A stretch of DNA of 64,000 nt from Paenibacillus gyeongsangnamensis (GTDB lineage Bacteria; Bacillota; Bacilli; Paenibacillales; NBRC-103111): the NCBI RefSeq assembly GCF_027533625.1, contig NZ_JAQAGZ010000018.1, positions 62,001 through 126,000 of the forward strand, given 5' to 3'. Under the pieces are notes generated by a model. It was not told the origin of the DNA. It searched no databases and saw nothing but the letters and a program-made list of their open reading frames with translations. Shown piece after piece: positions 8,666-17,804 of this stretch. The first letter of the stretch is position 1, and each line of letters opens with the position of its first letter. The translations under genes and the position numbers were made by a program.

Positions 8666-10504
8666 TTAGAGCGCCCGGGCCGTGAATAGAAAGCTCCAAG
8701 AGGCTTCGCCGGGAACGCGGCCGGCACGCAATCGAAGCCGGTGCACCGTAAGCGGGTGCGAGCCGTGGTCCAGGCTTTCAATGACCTCGGCTTCAGCCGA
8801 GAAGGTATCCGCATCATACGTCAGCTTCACTTCGCCTGTTTGCCCGCGCCACGTAACGCTGCCGGGTGACAGAATCGGCCGCTGCAGACTGATGAAGAAC
8901 TCCTCGACCCCGTTCACCGCTTCCGCAAAGGTAAAGCTGTCGTTCACCCGAAGATGAGCCTCCTCCCGTTCGGCCTGACCGCTCCACTCGAAGGTCCGGA
9001 TATAAGAGCGCAGCCCCGAATTCTTCGGGTACGCGCCGGTCAAATCCAGGCTGTAGACAAGCCTTGAATCCGGAGCGACCTCCTGCTTCAGCACGGCGGC
9101 TTCATGCTCCCGGTCCGCGGCTTGGGGCAGACCGTTGATCAGCGGCACCGAGTGTCCCTCGGATGCGTTATGCAAATACGTATATCTTCCTTCCCGGAAA
9201 TAATCCCGCGTATACACCCCCGCGCCCAGATCGGACAGCAGCGTTTCACCGGCCGCATGCAGGATGAAGTGACCCAGGTCGTTATGATTGTGAGGCTCGT
9301 CGTTATGCCCGCCCTTCGCGGCGAACGCGAACAAGCCCCCGGCCAGGCGGTGCTTGTCTATTATCCACGCGGTGTCCGGGAATGTAAAAGTCCCCTCGGC
9401 CGCAGGCTGATGCAGCAGCGAAGCATCGGTCCACAGCAAATTCCGCACCGTATGCGGAAACCGGTAGCAATGATCCGCATGCAGGGACGGCACCGCGGTC
9501 ATTTCCGGAACCGGCTGCCCGAGCCGGCGATGCAGTCTGCTGACCAGCCCGGTATTCGGAACGTAGGTTTCGCTGCAGTCGGAGAAATTCACATAGAGCG
9601 GCGCCGTCAAAGCGACGGCAGCCGGGAACGATGCGATCCGGCGGATTTTGTCCCCCTGCAGCAGATTCAGCTTGCCATTCGTAAATTCGTACAGCATCTC
9701 CGCAAAATAGACGTAATACCCGAAGCCGTAATTCCAGTAACCGACGCCCTCGGCGCAGCAGCCGTCGTCCTCGTAGCCTTCGAGGAAGCTGCCCATCGCC
9801 CGGATCACCCGGTCCGTCATGCCGGCCAGACGCTCGCGGTCATCGACCAGCAGCAGCGCCGCCATCCCGACCGCGCCGCCGCAGACGGCCGACCAGTTGT
9901 TCGTGGAGGATTCCCATGGGAACGTATTAGGGGTATCGAACATCGGGCGAAAAATACGGCGTTCGATCTCCTCCCTCACCCGGTGAACGACCCAGGGGTT
10001 AAGCCGGCCTTCCAGCAGATAGAGCGTCTCCGCCAGCGCATGCGCGGTTTCGGAGGCGAACAGATCCACCACCTCAGGCATCGTAACGCGGGAAGAAGCG
10101 ACGCCCTCCAAGGTATAAGGCAGATGAGCCGGAAGGGCCCAGGAATATTCATTGCACAGCATCCATATCTCATTCTGAAGCGCATCCAGATCCTTCTGTT
10201 CCGGATGGAGCCAAGCCTCCAGAGCCAACGCCAGAAGCCTACCTCTTCGTTCAAAATACGGCTTCTCATATTCTATCCGCGTGCCTTGAGCCGCAAACAG
10301 GTGAAAGTCGGTGAAGCTCAGCTCAGGAGCGGGCTCGCGCCTGGCCCGTTCCGCTTCCGCTTGAATTTCCGACAATAGGGCGCGAAAGTGCGGCGCTTCG
10401 GCAATCGATGCGCGCAGCACATCCGTTTCATGAATGCCCAGCAGCTGCCTTCGGTGATCCTTCGCTTTCAGAATCGACGAACGAACGCGGTTAAAGGTGA
10501 TCAT
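8666..10504 (-). CDS. Heparinase II/III-family polysaccharide lyase-like protein
   Basis: This 612-residue protein has an N-terminal alpha-barrel region and a C-terminal beta-sheet domain. The heparinase II/III signature lies near residues 398-415: EPHNHNDLGHFILH followed by GETLLSDLGAGVY. The family cleaves uronic-acid polysaccharides such as heparin, heparan or alginate by beta-elimination. No signal peptide is visible, so it probably acts on imported oligosaccharides. The ATG at 10504 is favoured because GGGAGG lies 12 nt upstream and upstream residues look non-coding. A LacI-type palindrome lies in the promoter region. No importer gene is adjacent. Confidence 0.82.
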   Translation of the reverse strand: MITFNRVRSSILKAKDHRRQLLGIHETDVLRASIAEAPHFRALLSEIQAEAERARREPAPELSFTDFHLFAAQGTRIEYEKPYFERRGRLLALALEAWLHPEQKDLDALQNEIWMLCNEYSWALPAHLPYTLEGVASSRVTMPEVVDLFASETAHALAETLYLLEGRLNPWVVHRVREEIERRIFRPMFDTPNTFPWESSTNNWSAVCGGAVGMAALLLVDDRERLAGMTDRVIRAMGSFLEGYEDDGCCAEGVGYWNYGFGYYVYFAEMLYEFTNGKLNLLQGDKIRRIASFPAAVALTAPLYVNFSDCSETYVPNTGLVSRLHRRLGQPVPEMTAVPSLHADHCYRFPHTVRNLLWTDASLLHQPAAEGTFTFPDTAWIIDKHRLAGGLFAFAAKGGHNDEPHNHNDLGHFILHAAGETLLSDLGAGVYTRDYFREGRYTYLHNASEGHSVPLINGLPQAADREHEAAVLKQEVAPDSRLVYSLDLTGAYPKNSGLRSYIRTFEWSGQAEREEAHLRVNDSFTFAEAVNGVEEFFISLQRPILSPGSVTWRGQTGEVKLTYDADTFSAEAEVIESLDHGSHPLTVHRLRLRAGRVPGEASWSFLFTARAL

Positions 10505-10539
10505 GACGATAGGTCGCCTCCCGATATATTCAACTATAA

Positions 10540-10553
10540 TTGAAACGTTTAAA
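10540..10553. promoter_or_regulatory. Possible LacI-type operator before the lyase gene
   Basis: TTGAAACGTTTAAA is a near-perfect palindrome centred on CG, the shape of LacI/GalR-family and cre-like operators. It lies 36 bp before the lyase start, next to a TATAGT that could be the -10. Confidence 0.4.
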
Positions 10554-10602
10554 TAACCTTTATATAAACTTCTACATGAATCGCCCGATTCCTGTTTGCA
10601 TA

Positions 10603-10632
10603 ACAAAAAATCTCCGTGCATCACGGAGATTT
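10603..10632 (-). terminator. Terminator of the unknown secreted protein gene
   Basis: On the minus strand an 11-bp stem (AAATCTCCGTG arms, 3-nt loop) is followed by a T-run; the stop codon of the gene lies inside the hairpin. Confidence 0.85.
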
Positions 10633-11772
10633 CATTCCTTTGCCATGAGGGGAGATGCGGTTGATCCCATCAATCTTCCACGGCGCATCGGGGCCCGCTC
10701 TTCTCATCAGGAAGGTGAATACCTGCTTTTCCGGCCTCATACCCGACCGGTGCAGCGTCAGCTCCACAGGAACATCCGCGGACAACAGACCGTCCCAGGA
10801 CGCCGGCTTTCTTTTATCTTTCGAGGCGGCTATGCGAATCGCTTTGATTTCCTTCATCTCGCCGAGAAAAGCAACCAGCTGCGGATGATCCATCCTGGCG
10901 AAGCCGTGCTTCAGCAGCTCCGGGTCGTGCTGGTTGACAGCCACAAGGAAGCTTTCGATGATGTCCCCCGGGGAAGCGGCGGCAAAGGTCTCATCCCAGC
11001 GTCCGGCCGCTTTGCGAATCATCCATTGATGGTCGGGATCGGTGTTCCCCGAGCCATGGGTCGTGCTGCCGTGAAAATGGATGCAAAAATGGCCGGAGAA
11101 GCCGTTATCCGGTATACCGTCCCCGCCGTGCGGCATGCCGTGCATCGAGCCGGCGAACCGGTGTCCCTCGTATTCCACCAGAACGGCGCGGCGCCGCCAG
11201 CTCCATTCCCCTCCATAGATCTCCTTCATGACTTCCGTATCCGCCTTCGTGAGCGGCTGCATGTCGGCGTGCTTGCTGCCTGCCCGCCGCTGCACTCGGA
11301 AGCTGAGCCCGGTCTCCAGATCCTTCACCGTACTGACGGACTTCAGCGGCAGCTTCCGCTTGACATCGCTCCAAGGCGTCATTTCTCCATAATGCTGCTT
11401 ACGGGCCTGAAGCCTCAGGCGGTGCAGTTCCCCTTGAACCTCCGGGGGCAAATCCAACGCGGCCCCTTCGCCATTCCTCAAGCCGCCCTGACTGTCCACC
11501 GAAAATTCGGTCTCGGCGGTATCCTTTCGTTTCAGAATGAGAAACGTATCGGTTAAGGGCATCGATACATCTTGACGGGACGGGCGATTCTTCCGCTGGA
11601 TCGCCTTCAGCAGTTCAGCGGAGTCGACCGGCAGCTCCGTCCGGTAACCCGAATCGGAGGAAGCCTTCACGACCAGCACCGCTGCGGGTTCTGCCGCCCC
11701 TAAAGCGTCATAGGAGCCCAAGGTCAGCAGGCAAAGGATTCCCGTCAGCCCTAACGCCACGATCCTTCTCAT
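10621..11772 (-). CDS. Secreted protein of unknown function with conserved His-rich motif
   Basis: This 383-residue protein has a signal peptide (MRRIVALGL, hydrophobic core, Ala-X-Ala-type end near residue 26). The centre has HGMPHGGDGIPDNGFSGHF followed by CIHFHGSTTHGSG and DPDHQ, dense in His, Asp and Cys and reminiscent of a metal site or thiol catalytic centre. I believe this motif recurs in Bacillales and Clostridia exported proteins, but I cannot name a function. The ATG at 11772 has GGAGGAGGAG upstream. It is divergent from the polysaccharide deacetylase gene, which suggests, weakly, an envelope role. Confidence 0.65.
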   Translation of the reverse strand: MRRIVALGLTGILCLLTLGSYDALGAAEPAAVLVVKASSDSGYRTELPVDSAELLKAIQRKNRPSRQDVSMPLTDTFLILKRKDTAETEFSVDSQGGLRNGEGAALDLPPEVQGELHRLRLQARKQHYGEMTPWSDVKRKLPLKSVSTVKDLETGLSFRVQRRAGSKHADMQPLTKADTEVMKEIYGGEWSWRRRAVLVEYEGHRFAGSMHGMPHGGDGIPDNGFSGHFCIHFHGSTTHGSGNTDPDHQWMIRKAAGRWDETFAAASPGDIIESFLVAVNQHDPELLKHGFARMDHPQLVAFLGEMKEIKAIRIAASKDKRKPASWDGLLSADVPVELTLHRSGMRPEKQVFTFLMRRAGPDAPWKIDGINRISPHGKGMKSP

Positions 11773-11936
11773 GATGAAGCTCCTCCTCCTCCGTACATGG
11801 AATCGGTCCTTGCTTAGGGTACGGTAAGCGTATGGGACGCATGCATGGCAATAAAAGGCTGCCTTCGTATTGAACATATTATCCCGCAACCCGGATCATC
11901 CTAAAGGATACAACTGCCATGCAGGAGGTTAAAATA

Positions 11937-12719
11937 ATGCTCAGACCGACGCTATGTACTCTGGTCTTGGCTTGCAGCCTGTTCCTGACGAACGGCACAG
12001 GAGCTGCGCAAGCGGGCTGGCCCCGCTTGCCCGAGCATGAAGACACTTGGACTTCCCCGGGTAAAGGCAGAGCCTATTACGAAGCCCGGGGCGAAATCGT
12101 ATGGGAGGTAGCCACCGAGGAGAAAGTCATCGCCCTTACTTTTGACGACGGTCCCGATCCGGAGGATACGCCGCAAATTCTGGACCTTCTTCGCCAATAC
12201 GGCGCAAAGGCTACCTTCTTCGCGGTAGGCAACAAAGTGGAACGGTTCCCGGATCTGCTCCGCCGGGAAGTGGCGGAGGGACATGAAATCGCGAACCATA
12301 CTTACAGTCACAAATATTTCGGCAAGAAGGTCTCTTCCGAACAAATCCGCAGCGAAATCCAGCGGGCCGAAAAGGTCATCTATGCGGCTTCCGGGAGAAC
12401 GTGCCACTTGTTCCGCCCGCCCGGAGGATTTTATAACGAACGGCTTGTGCAAACCGTGACCGATGACGGCTATACCGTCGTCCTGTGGTCTTGGCATCAG
12501 GACACGCAGGATTGGAATACCCCGGGAGTCCGCCGCATCGTGAACAAGGTGGTGAAGAATGCTCGAAACGGGGACATCGTATTGTTCCATGACTATGTGG
12601 AAGGCAAGTCGCAAACCGTGGAGGCGCTGAAAGAAATATTGCCGGAGCTAAAGAAGCGGGGGTTCCAATTCGTCACAGTCTCCGAGCTGCTCGCTTACGG
12701 CAGACCGGTACGGAAATAG
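11937..12719 (+). CDS. Secreted polysaccharide (NodB-type) deacetylase
   Basis: This 260-residue protein has a signal peptide (about 1-25, ending GAAQA) and a NodB homology domain. The metal-site motifs are complete: TFDDGP (68-73, Asp70/Asp71), HTYSH (121-125), FRPPGG and WSWHQDTQDW. These Zn/Co enzymes remove N-acetyl groups from peptidoglycan, chitin or related glycans outside the membrane; the substrate cannot be fixed from sequence. The ATG at 11937 has CAGGAGG 8 nt upstream, excluding the ATG at 11919 that overlaps this site. Confidence 0.9.
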   Translation: MLRPTLCTLVLACSLFLTNGTGAAQAGWPRLPEHEDTWTSPGKGRAYYEARGEIVWEVATEEKVIALTFDDGPDPEDTPQILDLLRQYGAKATFFAVGNKVERFPDLLRREVAEGHEIANHTYSHKYFGKKVSSEQIRSEIQRAEKVIYAASGRTCHLFRPPGGFYNERLVQTVTDDGYTVVLWSWHQDTQDWNTPGVRRIVNKVVKNARNGDIVLFHDYVEGKSQTVEALKEILPELKKRGFQFVTVSELLAYGRPVRK

Positions 12720-12825
12720 CGGCCGCGGACGACCACCGGATATTTTCCGATTGATGATCCAAACCCATCTCTTCCCCCCACATAAGATAAATAAACCGGA
12801 TTTATCTTTGGGGAGGAATGCAGAC

Positions 12826-13548
12826 ATGAATTATTTGGATATGATTACGAAGCTCGGTGTCGGAAGCGCCCATCCCGGGGGCTTTGAGGCGACGCTGGAG
12901 CAGCTGCGCCGTTTCCCGCTGCCGCAGGGCTGCCGGGTACTGGAGGTAGGCTGCGGCACAGGGAGGACCGCCTGTCATTTGGCCGGGCTCGGTTATGACA
13001 TTACAGGCATGGACCTGCGGCCCGAAATGCTGGCCAAGGCGCGCCGGCGGGCGGAGAAGGAAGAGCTTACGGTAAATTTCGTCCAAGGGGACATCACGTC
13101 GATGCCTTTTGCCGACGAGTCGTTCGACGTAGTCTTGGCCGAATCCGTAACCAACTTCGCTTCGATCGCGGCCGCGTTGTCCGAATACAGCCGCGTGCTT
13201 GCCCCTGGAGGTGTACTATACGATAGGGAGGTTATGCAGCTGAAGCCGATCCCGGAGCCCTCGTACGGAGCGCTGATGTCCTTCTTCGGCTTCGGAGGGC
13301 TGCTGACCGCCGACGGCTGGCAGGAGCAGCTTCAAGCCAATGGCTTTAGTGAAGTGCAGATCTGGAACCCGTCGGAGTTCGGAAGCAATTTGACGGAGGA
13401 TCAAACCCTTCACCCCGACGAGCTGCAGATGATCGACCGGAATGCATTTCTTGATCCGCTTGTTTGGCAGACGACGATCGAGCACGACGACCTGATTCAA
13501 TCCAACCGCGGTATGCTGGGGTATGCGCTCTTCATCGGCAAAAAATAA
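12826..13548 (+). CDS. SAM-dependent class I methyltransferase
   Basis: This 240-residue protein has a Rossmann methyltransferase fold. Motif I is VLEVGCGTG (about 38-46), the acidic end of strand 2 is in GMDLRPEML, and motif II is FVQGDITSMPFADESFDVV. It resembles the UbiE/Methyltransf_11 group; substrate unknown. GGGGAGGA stands 8 nt before the ATG, so the upstream frame from 12751 is not needed. It follows the deacetylase on the same strand after a 106-bp gap and is probably a separate unit. Confidence 0.85.
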   Translation: MNYLDMITKLGVGSAHPGGFEATLEQLRRFPLPQGCRVLEVGCGTGRTACHLAGLGYDITGMDLRPEMLAKARRRAEKEELTVNFVQGDITSMPFADESFDVVLAESVTNFASIAAALSEYSRVLAPGGVLYDREVMQLKPIPEPSYGALMSFFGFGGLLTADGWQEQLQANGFSEVQIWNPSEFGSNLTEDQTLHPDELQMIDRNAFLDPLVWQTTIEHDDLIQSNRGMLGYALFIGKK

Positions 13549-13685
13549 GAGAACCTCCTTAATGTCGTCCTCGCAGCTTGCGGTTCAATTATGGATCTCA
13601 TAAAAATCGATTCCGGCCAATGCAAACCAAGGCAGCGGATTCCGCATAAGCTGTATCATCCTCTATAGATGGGCGTGATCGACTT

Positions 13686-14480
13686 ATGCGTGTGTCTGCT
13701 TATGAAGCGGCTACAAAATTTGTGGACCAATTCTTTCCCTCCTGCGAGGGTGCGATTCTGGCCGGAAGCGTCGTGATCGGCCGGGCGACAGCCTCGTCGG
13801 ACCTCGACCTCATCGTCTTCGACGAGAGCGCCGGCATGCCCTCCAGACGCACCTTCCGGGAGTATGGCTGGGTTGTGGAAGCTTTCGTGCTGACCCGGGA
13901 CACTTACCGGCATTTCTTCGACCAAGGAGTGGATTCCGCCATCCCTTCCCTGCAGCGGATGTGCGCGAACGGCTTATTGCTGCGCGGGCAGGGCGTCATT
14001 GAAGATATCGTGGAGGAAGCACGGGAAGAGCTGCTCGCCGGTCCGCCCACCTGGTCGGCGGAGGACATCGACAAAGCGAGATATGAGATTACCGAAGCTT
14101 TGGATGATTTGGAGGGCAGTTCGGACCGCGGCGAAAGACACTTCATCGTACACAAGCTGCAGAAAGTACTGTGCGAGTTTATACTGCGCGTGAACGGGCA
14201 TTGGCTTGGGGACGGCAAGTGGGTCTATCGCGGACTCGCCGCATGGAACGCCTCCTGGGCGAAGCGGCTGACGGATGCCTTGGACAGTTACTACGGCCGG
14301 GACGATCCGGATGCACTGCGTCTCCTCGCGTTGGAATCGCTTGCTCCTTACGGCGGATTGCTTATGGAAGGCTATGCCGAGGGCTTCGAGCCGGCCGGCA
14401 GGACCGGCGGCGCCGCGGAGGATGAAACCGACAGTGCATTTGAAGACCTGTTAAACCGTCTCCTTACCGATCGGGAGTAA
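13686..14480 (+). CDS. Nucleotidyltransferase-fold protein
   Basis: This 264-residue protein begins with a pol-beta-type nucleotidyltransferase core: GSVVIGRATASSDLDLIVFD (27-46) supplies the Gly-Ser and the metal-binding Asp39/Asp41. The rest is mainly helical. The arrangement resembles stand-alone nucleotidyltransferases such as aminoglycoside-modifying or MNT-type proteins, but no antitoxin or HEPN partner is adjacent, so I do not call a toxin system. The 3' end overlaps the convergent PAS kinase gene by 30 bp. Function unknown beyond probable nucleotide transfer. Confidence 0.7.
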   Translation: MRVSAYEAATKFVDQFFPSCEGAILAGSVVIGRATASSDLDLIVFDESAGMPSRRTFREYGWVVEAFVLTRDTYRHFFDQGVDSAIPSLQRMCANGLLLRGQGVIEDIVEEAREELLAGPPTWSAEDIDKARYEITEALDDLEGSSDRGERHFIVHKLQKVLCEFILRVNGHWLGDGKWVYRGLAAWNASWAKRLTDALDSYYGRDDPDALRLLALESLAPYGGLLMEGYAEGFEPAGRTGGAAEDETDSAFEDLLNRLLTDRE

Positions 14481-16658
14481 AATCTCGATCACCGTTCCAA
14501 CGCCGACCTCGCTGGAAATCTTCACCTTGCCATTGTGGTCCTCGATAATTTTATAGCTGACCATCATCCCAAGCCCGTTGCCTTCTTCCTTTGTCGTAAA
14601 AAACGGCTGACCGATGCGGGCCAGCTTCTCGGGCGGGATGCCGCAGCCTTGGTCGGCGATGACCACCTTAACCGCGTCGTGGGCGTGCCGTCTTACTTCT
14701 ACGGACAGCCGGCCGCCCTGAGTCATCGCTTCGATGCCGTTTTTCATAAAATTAATGAACACCTGCTTCAACCGGTTCATGTCGCATTCGATCGCAGGCA
14801 GGTTCGGCTCGCAGTCGAAGACGATCTCGATATTGTTCATGATGGCCTGTGAATCGATCAGCGTCGTCACGTTCTCCAGCAGCGTCTTGAGATCCTCCGG
14901 CTTGTACTGCGCTGCCGTAGGCTTCGCCAGGACAAGCAGCTCGTTTAAGATTTGCTCGATGCGTTCAATCTCCGAGGTGACAATGTCCCAATAGCTTCGC
15001 TTATTTCCGCTTACCGTTTGCAGCAGCTTTATAAATCCCTTGATCGCCGTCAGCGGATTTCGGATTTCATGGGCGATGCCCGCAGCCATCTGCCCGACCA
15101 TGGTCAGCTTCTCCGAATGCTGGAGCAGCTCACGGGTCTTCTGGGATTCGCTTACGTCCCGGAACAGCACATAGATGGAGGGTTCCCCCTCGTAGCTCAT
15201 CAAGAGGGAATGAACCTCCACGTCCAGCGGTTCGCCGGAGGCGGTCATGAACTGCTGCCTGCGAACAGGGACTTTCTCCCCTTGCCGCAGAAGCTGGATG
15301 CGATCCTCTACATCCCGCTTATAGGCAGGGACAATGATATCGTAAATGCTGCGGTTCAGCAGCTCCTCCTTGTTCTTGACGCCCAGCAGCCGGCACCCCG
15401 TTTCATTCAAATACCGGATGCGCTCGTTGGAATGCACGAGGATGCCGTCCGGCAAATCCTCGATCAGCCTGCGGTACTTCCATTCGCTGAACTGCAGCGC
15501 TTTCTCCGCCTGCTTGCGCCGGGTAATGTCCCGTGCTACCGAAAGCACATGTTGAACGCGGCCGTCTTCGTCCCGCAGCAGCTTCGCACTGCTCTCGAAC
15601 CAGACGATCGACCCGTCCTTGTGCAGAATCCGGTAAGTATGCATCGATTCATCGGTTCCGGGGGCCGCATAATGCGACCAAATCTTCTCTATATCTTCTT
15701 TCATGAGAAGGGAGAAGTAATTCCGGCCAACCAGCTCTTCCGTCTGATATCCGGTCAGCTTCGTAATGGCCGGGGAGATATATTCCACGATGCCGTCCGG
15801 ACGGGAAAGCACAATGACGTCTTGGGCATTCACCGATATCAGCTCGCAAAGCCTCTTGCTCTCCTGAAGCTCCTGAAGCAGCCTTTTCTGAGTCGTAACA
15901 TCTTTGCAGACGCCGTACAAGTAGGTAACCCGGCCTTCCACGACAACGGGGATGTAAGTCAGGCTGATGTCCAGCGTTTCTCCCTGCCGGTTATAGCATT
16001 GCATGTCAAAATGCTGTGTACGGCCCTTGGCTGCTTCGAGAAAATAATCCTTGGCCTTCTCCAGCTCGTGCGGAGTGGACAGAACCGTGTAATCGGGCCA
16101 GAACTCCCGAAGGTCGTCCCGGGTATACCCGAACAGCTGCTCGAAGGCGGGATTCACTTCAATATAAAAACCATCCAAGTCAATGGAGAAGATGGCATCC
16201 GAATGGTATTCAAATAAAGACTGGTAACGCAGCTCGCTCTCCATCAGCATGGATTCGACTTTACCGGACTGAAGCTCGTCCGCCGATTCCGTCCGCTTGC
16301 CGTACGCGAACTCGATTTCTTCCGTGGGAGTCAGGTGGAGCACAAATATCCTTTGCTGCTCCGCCGCAAAGGCACTCACATTCAAACGAACGCTCTCTCC
16401 GCCCCGAGTCCGGAAAGATAGCGCTTTACCTTGTACAAAGAAGGAGGATAAATCCATGCGTGAGCTCCAGGAGCCCCGGTCCAGCAGCTCGTCAAACCGG
16501 ATGCCTTGAAGCTCCTCTTCTTGATAACCGAGCATGCGGCACAGCACAGGGTTAGCCATCAGGACATGGTAATCCGCCGACAGGACAGCCATGGCTATGG
16601 GCGCAAGGCGAAACGTTTGGAGAAATAGGGAATCTGCTACAAGACATGAGCTACTCAT
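14451..16658 (-). CDS. Four-PAS sensor histidine kinase, sporulation-kinase-like
   Basis: This 735-residue protein, with no membrane helix, has four PAS domains (about 14-120, 165-285, 290-410 and 412-525), each with the typical LGY/FGY/TGY turn. A HisKA domain follows with GQMAAGIAHEIRNPLTAIKGF (phospho-His530), then an ATPase domain with GNGLGMMVSYKI. This layout resembles the soluble KinA/KinE-type kinases that feed the Spo0F-Spo0A phosphorelay; that role is an inference. No response regulator is adjacent, which fits an orphan phosphorelay kinase. I favour the ATG at 16658 (GGAGG 5 nt upstream); an ATG at 16739 would add 27 residues. Confidence 0.85.
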   Translation of the reverse strand: MSSSCLVADSLFLQTFRLAPIAMAVLSADYHVLMANPVLCRMLGYQEEELQGIRFDELLDRGSWSSRMDLSSFFVQGKALSFRTRGGESVRLNVSAFAAEQQRIFVLHLTPTEEIEFAYGKRTESADELQSGKVESMLMESELRYQSLFEYHSDAIFSIDLDGFYIEVNPAFEQLFGYTRDDLREFWPDYTVLSTPHELEKAKDYFLEAAKGRTQHFDMQCYNRQGETLDISLTYIPVVVEGRVTYLYGVCKDVTTQKRLLQELQESKRLCELISVNAQDVIVLSRPDGIVEYISPAITKLTGYQTEELVGRNYFSLLMKEDIEKIWSHYAAPGTDESMHTYRILHKDGSIVWFESSAKLLRDEDGRVQHVLSVARDITRRKQAEKALQFSEWKYRRLIEDLPDGILVHSNERIRYLNETGCRLLGVKNKEELLNRSIYDIIVPAYKRDVEDRIQLLRQGEKVPVRRQQFMTASGEPLDVEVHSLLMSYEGEPSIYVLFRDVSESQKTRELLQHSEKLTMVGQMAAGIAHEIRNPLTAIKGFIKLLQTVSGNKRSYWDIVTSEIERIEQILNELLVLAKPTAAQYKPEDLKTLLENVTTLIDSQAIMNNIEIVFDCEPNLPAIECDMNRLKQVFINFMKNGIEAMTQGGRLSVEVRRHAHDAVKVVIADQGCGIPPEKLARIGQPFFTTKEEGNGLGMMVSYKIIEDHNGKVKISSEVGVGTVIEILLPIGKETV

Positions 16659-16751
16659 ATGTGCCTCCATGACGACGAAACCGGATGATTGACTAGACGT
16701 TACAATGGTGTTTCTCACATCAAATGTTAGCGTTCTCATTTAATTACTTTC

Positions 16752-16782
16752 ATTATATCACCTGCCGGTGAGTAATCGTCAA
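16752..16782 (-). promoter_or_regulatory. Promoter of the PAS kinase gene
   Basis: On the minus strand TTGACG (16777-16782) and TATAAT (16752-16757) are separated by 19 nt, a little long but with near-perfect hexamers. Confidence 0.5.
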
Positions 16783-16785
16783 TTA

Positions 16786-16816
16786 CAAAAAAAACAAAAA
16801 GAGCCAAAATCGGCTC
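16786..16816 (-). terminator. Terminator of the nucleoside importer operon
   Basis: On the minus strand GAGCC and GGCTC pair around a 6-nt loop and are followed by a T-rich run, 26 bp past the last permease gene. Confidence 0.75.
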
Positions 16817-16841
16817 CTTTGTTTATTTTCTAAAACTAATT

Positions 16842-17804
16842 TTAACGTTTCGACGGATCGTACGGCTCCCCCAGCGCAGATGGCGCTACGGCGCGGCCTA
16901 CGGCGCCTGCCAGCACCAGGATGGTCAGAATGTACGGCAGCATGTACAGAAATTCCATCGGAATGTTCTTGGAGAAATCGAACAGCTGCACGAAGTTGCG
17001 GATTGCCTGGGCAAGTCCGAAGAATACTGCCGCGCCCAAGGCTCCGAACGGATGCCATTTGCCGAAGATCATGGCCGCCAGGGCGATGAAGCCCTGGCCC
17101 GAGATCGTATTATGCGAGAAGTTGCTCGTCGTGGTAAGCGTAATCGTCGCACCGCCAAGACCGGCCATGGCGCCGCTGATCAGCACGCCGATGTACCGGT
17201 ACCTCGCCACCCGGATGCCCATCGTATCGGCCGCGCCGGGATGCTCGCCTACCGACCTCAGCCGAAGTCCGAAAGGCGTGTGGAACAGAACGTAATACGT
17301 GACAACGACGAGAATGAGCGCCAGATAAGTCGTCGGATAAGCTTTGAACAAGGCCTCCCCGAGAAAAGGGATCGACGACAGCACCGGAATCGAAACCTTG
17401 GAAAAGACGGCGTTAAGCGTCTCGGTTTGTCCCGCTCCGTCGAATAACAGCTTGACGAGATAGACAGTCAGCCCCGCCGCCAGGAAGTTGATAACGACTC
17501 CGCTGACCACTTGATCGGCCTTGAACGTCACGGTGGCAACCGCGTGGATCAGCGAGAACAACACCCCGAAGATCACAGCCGCAACCAGCCCGATCCAGGG
17601 GGCGCTCCCGCTCATGCCGGCTTGCTCCGCCGCATGCGCGGCAACGGCGGACGCGAAGGCTCCGGAGATCATAAGCCCTTCGAGACCGATATTGACGACG
17701 CCCGACCGTTCGGAGAAGATACCGCCCATGGCGGCGAAGATCAGGGCGGTGGAGAAGACCAGCGTCGTGTTGACGAGCTCTCCCATGATTTGCAGCACAT
17801 TCAT
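16842..17804 (-). CDS. nupQ: BMP-family nucleoside ABC importer, permease 2 (NupQ-like)
   Basis: This 320-residue permease has about eight membrane helices and the conserved opening of the NupQ/RbsC-like group: SGVVNIGLEGLMISGAF. The GVLISGAMAGLGGA segment matches the EAA-like coupling loop region. With the adjacent permease, twin-NBD ATPase and BMP binding protein it should form a nucleoside importer like B. subtilis NupNOPQ (guanosine). Its start is directly adjacent to the stop of the previous gene (0-bp gap), so the two are probably translationally coupled. The substrate is inferred from family only. Confidence 0.85.
   Translation of the reverse strand: MNVLQIMGELVNTTLVFSTALIFAAMGGIFSERSGVVNIGLEGLMISGAFASAVAAHAAEQAGMSGSAPWIGLVAAVIFGVLFSLIHAVATVTFKADQVVSGVVINFLAAGLTVYLVKLLFDGAGQTETLNAVFSKVSIPVLSSIPFLGEALFKAYPTTYLALILVVVTYYVLFHTPFGLRLRSVGEHPGAADTMGIRVARYRYIGVLISGAMAGLGGATITLTTTSNFSHNTISGQGFIALAAMIFGKWHPFGALGAAVFFGLAQAIRNFVQLFDFSKNIPMEFLYMLPYILTILVLAGAVGRAVAPSALGEPYDPSKR

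Noticed and set aside
13686..14480. MNT-type toxin-antitoxin system
   Set aside because: No HEPN partner gene is adjacent and the protein is longer than typical MNT antitoxins.
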